DNA from: Shewanella sp. KT0246
GTDB lineage: Bacteria > Pseudomonadota > Gammaproteobacteria > Enterobacterales > Shewanellaceae
Assembly (NCBI RefSeq): GCF_019654955.1
Contig: NZ_BPEV01000037.1
Location: 1 to 46,362 of the forward strand
Direction: 5' to 3'
DNA length: 46,362 bases
The notes beneath the pieces are model-generated. The model did no database searches. It saw nothing but the letters and a program-made list of their open reading frames with translations, and had not been told where the DNA came from. Position numbers and translations under genes: made by a program. Shown here one piece after another: positions 43,333 through 46,362 of the stretch (its first letter is position 1; each line of letters begins with the position of its first letter).

Positions 43333-45486
43333 TTAAAAGTTATATATTGCTTCAATACCATAGGTACGAGGTTTATTTGGCATACGTGCTAAGTCTGTCA
43401 CACCGTCACCGAAAAAGAAGATGTCTTCAATAGTGCGCTCATCGGTTAAGTTATTAACATATAGCTGTACTGTCCAATCATCTGACTGTAAGCCGATGCC
43501 AGCATTAATCGAGGTAAAGGTAGAAGACGTCACATCTGGGATTTCAATATCAAAGTATTGTGGCCCTTTAACCTGAATATCAGCTCGTGAAACGATTGAC
43601 CAATTAGCACCGATAGGGAACAAGTGATTAGCAGACAAGCTGTATGTATATTCTGGTACCCATACTTGCGAGTAGCCTTCAAGTTCAGGTTTGTCAGTAA
43701 ATTCCTTAATTTCAGAATCGATTAAACCTGCATTAAATCGAACATCTAGGTTTTCAGTAGCCGCCCAACCAAGTTCAATTTCTGCACCTTTTGTTAGTAC
43801 GTCATCAATGGCCAAGTTTTCAAGGGTAAAGGTATCAACATTAAACTGGGTTATTTGAGCATCTGATTGCGAAATCATAAACACAGCGCCGTTCAAAGTG
43901 ACCTTATTTGAAAACAGCGTGGTTTTAAAACCTGCTTCATAACTGTCTGACACTTCTTGATTAAATACTCGATTAATTCCTTCGGCTGGCTCATTAAAAC
44001 CACCACTTCTAAACCCTTTTGAATATCCGGTATATAGCAATAGATCAGGATTCATTTGATAAGCCAAAGTAAATTTAGGCTGCCACTCACTGAACGTATC
44101 TTCTGCAAAAGTATCTACAGGATTATTGGGGTCATAAGACTCGCGTTTATCATTGTCGTAGCGAAGTGCGGCTGTGAGTTCTAGTTTGTTAGTAATGTCA
44201 TAGTTAATTTGACCAGAAAGAGCCCATGCTTTACTGCTATTTTTATCAGCAATGGTTAAGTAAATCATATCGTCGGTAAAATCATCTCTGTCAAGTGGCA
44301 CGTCTCCTAAAAAATCATCAAAGAAATTAATAGTGTTATTGCGCTCTTTATCTTGATAAAAGGCTGACACTGCCCATCTTAGTCTCTGATCGCTTTGAGA
44401 TGTAAAACGAGATTCAACCGTTAGTGACTTAACATCATTTAAGCCTTCGGTGCCAAATGGCGCTCGAAAGAAGTCATCTTCATCTATAAAGGTTGGGTCT
44501 GCCGAATAGTCTCCATCATAAAAGTGAGTGTTTTCACTGCTGCTATAGGCAGTAATAAAGTCGAACGTACCTAAATCATAATGCTGAGTTAATTTAGCAC
44601 TGACTTCATATACATCGCGTTGATCGTTATTTCTGATATTTTGCGAAGTTGGAATATCAAAATCTTCAGAAGTATCTTCAGTCACGCCTTGATAATAAGC
44701 AAAACCAGCATCACTGGTGGTGTATCGGCCACGAAGGTTTAAAGTTGTATCGTCAAACAAGTCAAATTCTAACTGAGCAAATACTGAGTCTTCAGATAAG
44801 TAATCTGCTTGTTCATCTAAAAATACATTATCAATTAATCCGTCAGAGCTTTTGGTGTAACCGCCAACACGGAAGAATGCGCTGCTATCATCATTTAAGG
44901 CACCAGACACGACACCATTTAAATTGTAAGTGTTGCCATTACCATAAGAGCCTTTTAGTGTGCCTTCTAATTCATCCGTCGGTTTTTTGGTGGTCACGAT
45001 AACCGCGCCGCCAATTGCCCCTTTACCGTACAGCGCGCCTTGTGCTCCGCGCATCACTTCAATACGTTCAATATCGACTAAATCTTGGTTAATAAACTCT
45101 AAGTCAGGTGCTGTAACTCCATCAACCACAAATGCTAAAGGGGCATCGCCCACTTGAGGGGTAATCAGTCCACGAATGGTAATTCTGGCTAACCCAGGGC
45201 GGAAGTTATCAAGTTGGCTTAAATTAGGTGTTAAATCAGCCACATCACGGAAGTTTTCAATACGCTGATTTTGGATCATGTCGCCACTGAATGCGGTCAC
45301 AGAATCAGGTACATTTTGCAGTGTCTCTACACGACCACGAGCACTAATTTGAATTCGTTCAATACCGGCTTCTGCATTCGTTACTTGTTGCTGTTCATCT
45401 GCAGCATAAGCCGAAGTGACGAGCGAGAAACTGATCGCAGTTGCTAAAATTGATTTTGCAAAAATGTGACGATGGCTAGTGTTCAT
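43333..45486 (-). CDS. TonB-dependent receptor
   Basis: 717-residue outer-membrane transporter. Signal peptide about 28 residues (SAYA-ADEQQQ), TonB-box-like GIERIQISAR, plug domain with VPDSVTAFSGDMI, FRDVADLTPNLSQ, ITIRGL and the conserved VDIERIEVMRGAQGALYGKG followed by GAIGGAVIVTTKKP; C-terminus YGIEAIYNF with terminal Phe. GAGGGC lies 7 nt before the ATG. It is the first gene of the receptor-permease-DUF917 group and divergent from the Lrp/AsnC regulator, 219 nt away. Likely ligand is the same small molecule carried by the permease (inference). Confidence 0.92.
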   Translation of the reverse strand: MNTSHRHIFAKSILATAISFSLVTSAYAADEQQQVTNAEAGIERIQISARGRVETLQNVPDSVTAFSGDMIQNQRIENFRDVADLTPNLSQLDNFRPGLARITIRGLITPQVGDAPLAFVVDGVTAPDLEFINQDLVDIERIEVMRGAQGALYGKGAIGGAVIVTTKKPTDELEGTLKGSYGNGNTYNLNGVVSGALNDDSSAFFRVGGYTKSSDGLIDNVFLDEQADYLSEDSVFAQLEFDLFDDTTLNLRGRYTTSDAGFAYYQGVTEDTSEDFDIPTSQNIRNNDQRDVYEVSAKLTQHYDLGTFDFITAYSSSENTHFYDGDYSADPTFIDEDDFFRAPFGTEGLNDVKSLTVESRFTSQSDQRLRWAVSAFYQDKERNNTINFFDDFLGDVPLDRDDFTDDMIYLTIADKNSSKAWALSGQINYDITNKLELTAALRYDNDKRESYDPNNPVDTFAEDTFSEWQPKFTLAYQMNPDLLLYTGYSKGFRSGGFNEPAEGINRVFNQEVSDSYEAGFKTTLFSNKVTLNGAVFMISQSDAQITQFNVDTFTLENLAIDDVLTKGAEIELGWAATENLDVRFNAGLIDSEIKEFTDKPELEGYSQVWVPEYTYSLSANHLFPIGANWSIVSRADIQVKGPQYFDIEIPDVTSSTFTSINAGIGLQSDDWTVQLYVNNLTDERTIEDIFFFGDGVTDLARMPNKPRTYGIEAIYNF

Positions 45487-45705
45487 GTAGTTGCCCTCAT
45501 AGGCTTATATGCATAATTATGTAGATATTGTGCATGTGTGTGATCCGTTATAACCATTGTGGCGCTTTGCTGAAAAATAATATTTTGTAATGCTATTTAA
45601 ATGCAGTAAAAAATTATCGCTTTGAGATAAAACTAACGAAATTTTGCAAACAAATGAGGGATAATCCAGTATAGGCAAAGCAAATGCAGGCTTAGGTTTC
45701 TGAAA

Positions 45706-46227
45706 ATGAAAAAGAAAGTAAAAATTGATAGCTACAATAAGAAGATTTTGGCGACACTTCATCTTGAAGGGGATCTGACGAATATCGAATTAGCTGAAAA
45801 AGTCAGCTTATCGCCGAGTGCATGTTTTCAAAGAGTCAAAGCACTAAAAGAAGCAGGTTACTTTCGAACGTTTCATGCTGATGTGAATTTAGAGCAAATA
45901 TGTGAACATGTTATGGCGTACGTAGAATTCACTTTACACGATAATAGTGCACCGTCTCGTCGTCGCTTTGTGAGTGCAATTCAAGAAATTCCAGAGTTTA
46001 TGGACTGTATGCAATTGAGCGGAGATATTGATTACATGTCGTTAAGTTGCTTTCCTAATATCAAAAAACTCAATGATATCTGTACAGAATTATCTGACCG
46101 CTCCGAGTTAAGTATTAAAAATATCAAAACTCGCATTGTGTTAGAGCGCAGCAAATGGTTTTTAGGCTACCCATTAGGCAGTTTAAAATGGTTAGATGAC
46201 ACACCTCAAGAAGCAGATTCTATCTAA
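45706..46227 (+). CDS. Lrp/AsnC-family transcription regulator
   Basis: 173 residues. N-terminal helix-turn-helix (DSYNKKILATLHLEGDLTN, ELAEKVSLSPSACFQRVKAL at about residues 27-48) and a C-terminal RAM/AsnC ligand domain (HVMAYVEFTLHD, MDCMQLSGDIDYMSLSCF, IKTRIVLERSKW). Divergent from the TonB receptor gene, so it probably controls the receptor-permease-DUF917 genes in response to their substrate or an amino acid. The ribosome-binding site is weak (AGG). It ends 5 nt before the convergent partial gene. Confidence 0.93.
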   Translation: MKKKVKIDSYNKKILATLHLEGDLTNIELAEKVSLSPSACFQRVKALKEAGYFRTFHADVNLEQICEHVMAYVEFTLHDNSAPSRRRFVSAIQEIPEFMDCMQLSGDIDYMSLSCFPNIKKLNDICTELSDRSELSIKNIKTRIVLERSKWFLGYPLGSLKWLDDTPQEADSI

Positions 46228-46232
46228 ATAGG

Positions 46233-46362
46233 CTATTTATTTTTGCAACTAGAGCAAATAACGTTCGAAACATATTTAGCGCCATTAAACTCATACCGAT
46301 AGATAAAGTGACTTCTGACGACAAGCAGGTATTTACGCACTTTATAAACACAATAGTTATTC
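46233..46362 (-). CDS. C-terminal end of an unidentified gene (partial)
   Basis: An open frame enters from the right edge and stops at TAG 46235-46233, giving 42 residues: starts NNYCVYKVRKYLLVVRSHF, then IYRYEFNGAKYVSNVICSS and ends CKNK. It has a protein-like composition, with the pattern Y-x-Y-E-F-N-G-x-K-Y seen in DUF3592-like small membrane proteins and a CSSC pair near the end. It is convergent with the Lrp/AsnC gene. Family assignment is tentative because most of the gene is outside. Confidence 0.6.
   Translation of the reverse strand, partial: NNYCVYKVRKYLLVVRSHFIYRYEFNGAKYVSNVICSSCKNK

Overview
The window is a chromosomal segment of a marine gammaproteobacterium, most likely Shewanella or a close Alteromonadales relative. 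The reasons are the AT-leaning base composition, the gene neighbourhoods (topA-cysB, purMN beside upp, rnt beside motY, ybgC-tolQRAB-pal-cpoB followed by tRNA-Lys genes, acs divergent from a CrbS-type sensor kinase), and the number of TonB-dependent receptors. Species assignment is inference. No phage, insertion sequence or CRISPR array was seen.

Layout. 0-5.6 kb: a dicarboxylate/amino-acid:cation symporter (-), a large Ig-like-repeat lipoprotein (+), and astB of arginine succinyltransferase catabolism (-). 5.7-11 kb: topA, an uncharacterised membrane coiled-coil protein, and cysB. 11-16.9 kb: purMN (-), upp (+), an NhaC-type transporter (-), a 2-Cys peroxiredoxin (+) and RNase T (-). 17-17.9 kb: motY of the sodium-driven flagellar motor, behind a recognisable sigma-28 promoter. 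17.9-19.26 kb: a gene-free stretch that appears to encode an unannotated small RNA on the minus strand. 19.26-25.05 kb: the Tol-Pal envelope operon, then three identical tRNA-Lys(UUU) genes and one decayed copy behind a stable-RNA promoter. 25.4-35.3 kb: a DcaP-like porin, grxA, radD, acs, a CrbS-like sensor and a glutathione transferase. 35.5-40 kb: a beta-hydroxyacid dehydrogenase and a 991-residue TonB-dependent receptor, whose upstream regions share ATTGGT/ACCAAT palindromes. 40.6-46.2 kb: a TonB-dependent receptor, an NCS1 (CodB-like) permease and a DUF917 protein on one strand, with a divergent Lrp/AsnC regulator. The last 130 bases hold the C-terminal end of another gene.

How they work together. 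The housekeeping blocks cover purine synthesis and salvage (purMN, upp), envelope integrity (Tol-Pal-CpoB) and acetate scavenging (acs with its probable CrbS regulator). Two accessory blocks look like outer-membrane-to-cytoplasm nutrient uptake modules with their own regulators.

The most interesting new items are: (1) the predicted sRNA at 18078-18236, with promoter, hairpins and terminator, whose unpaired CU-rich linker is perfectly complementary over 10 nt to the ribosome-binding site of the symporter at the left end; (2) the receptor-permease-DUF917-Lrp module; (3) the shared palindromes flanking the dehydrogenase/receptor pair; (4) a perfect TAGACC-TT-GGTCTA palindrome between acs and the crbS-like gene.
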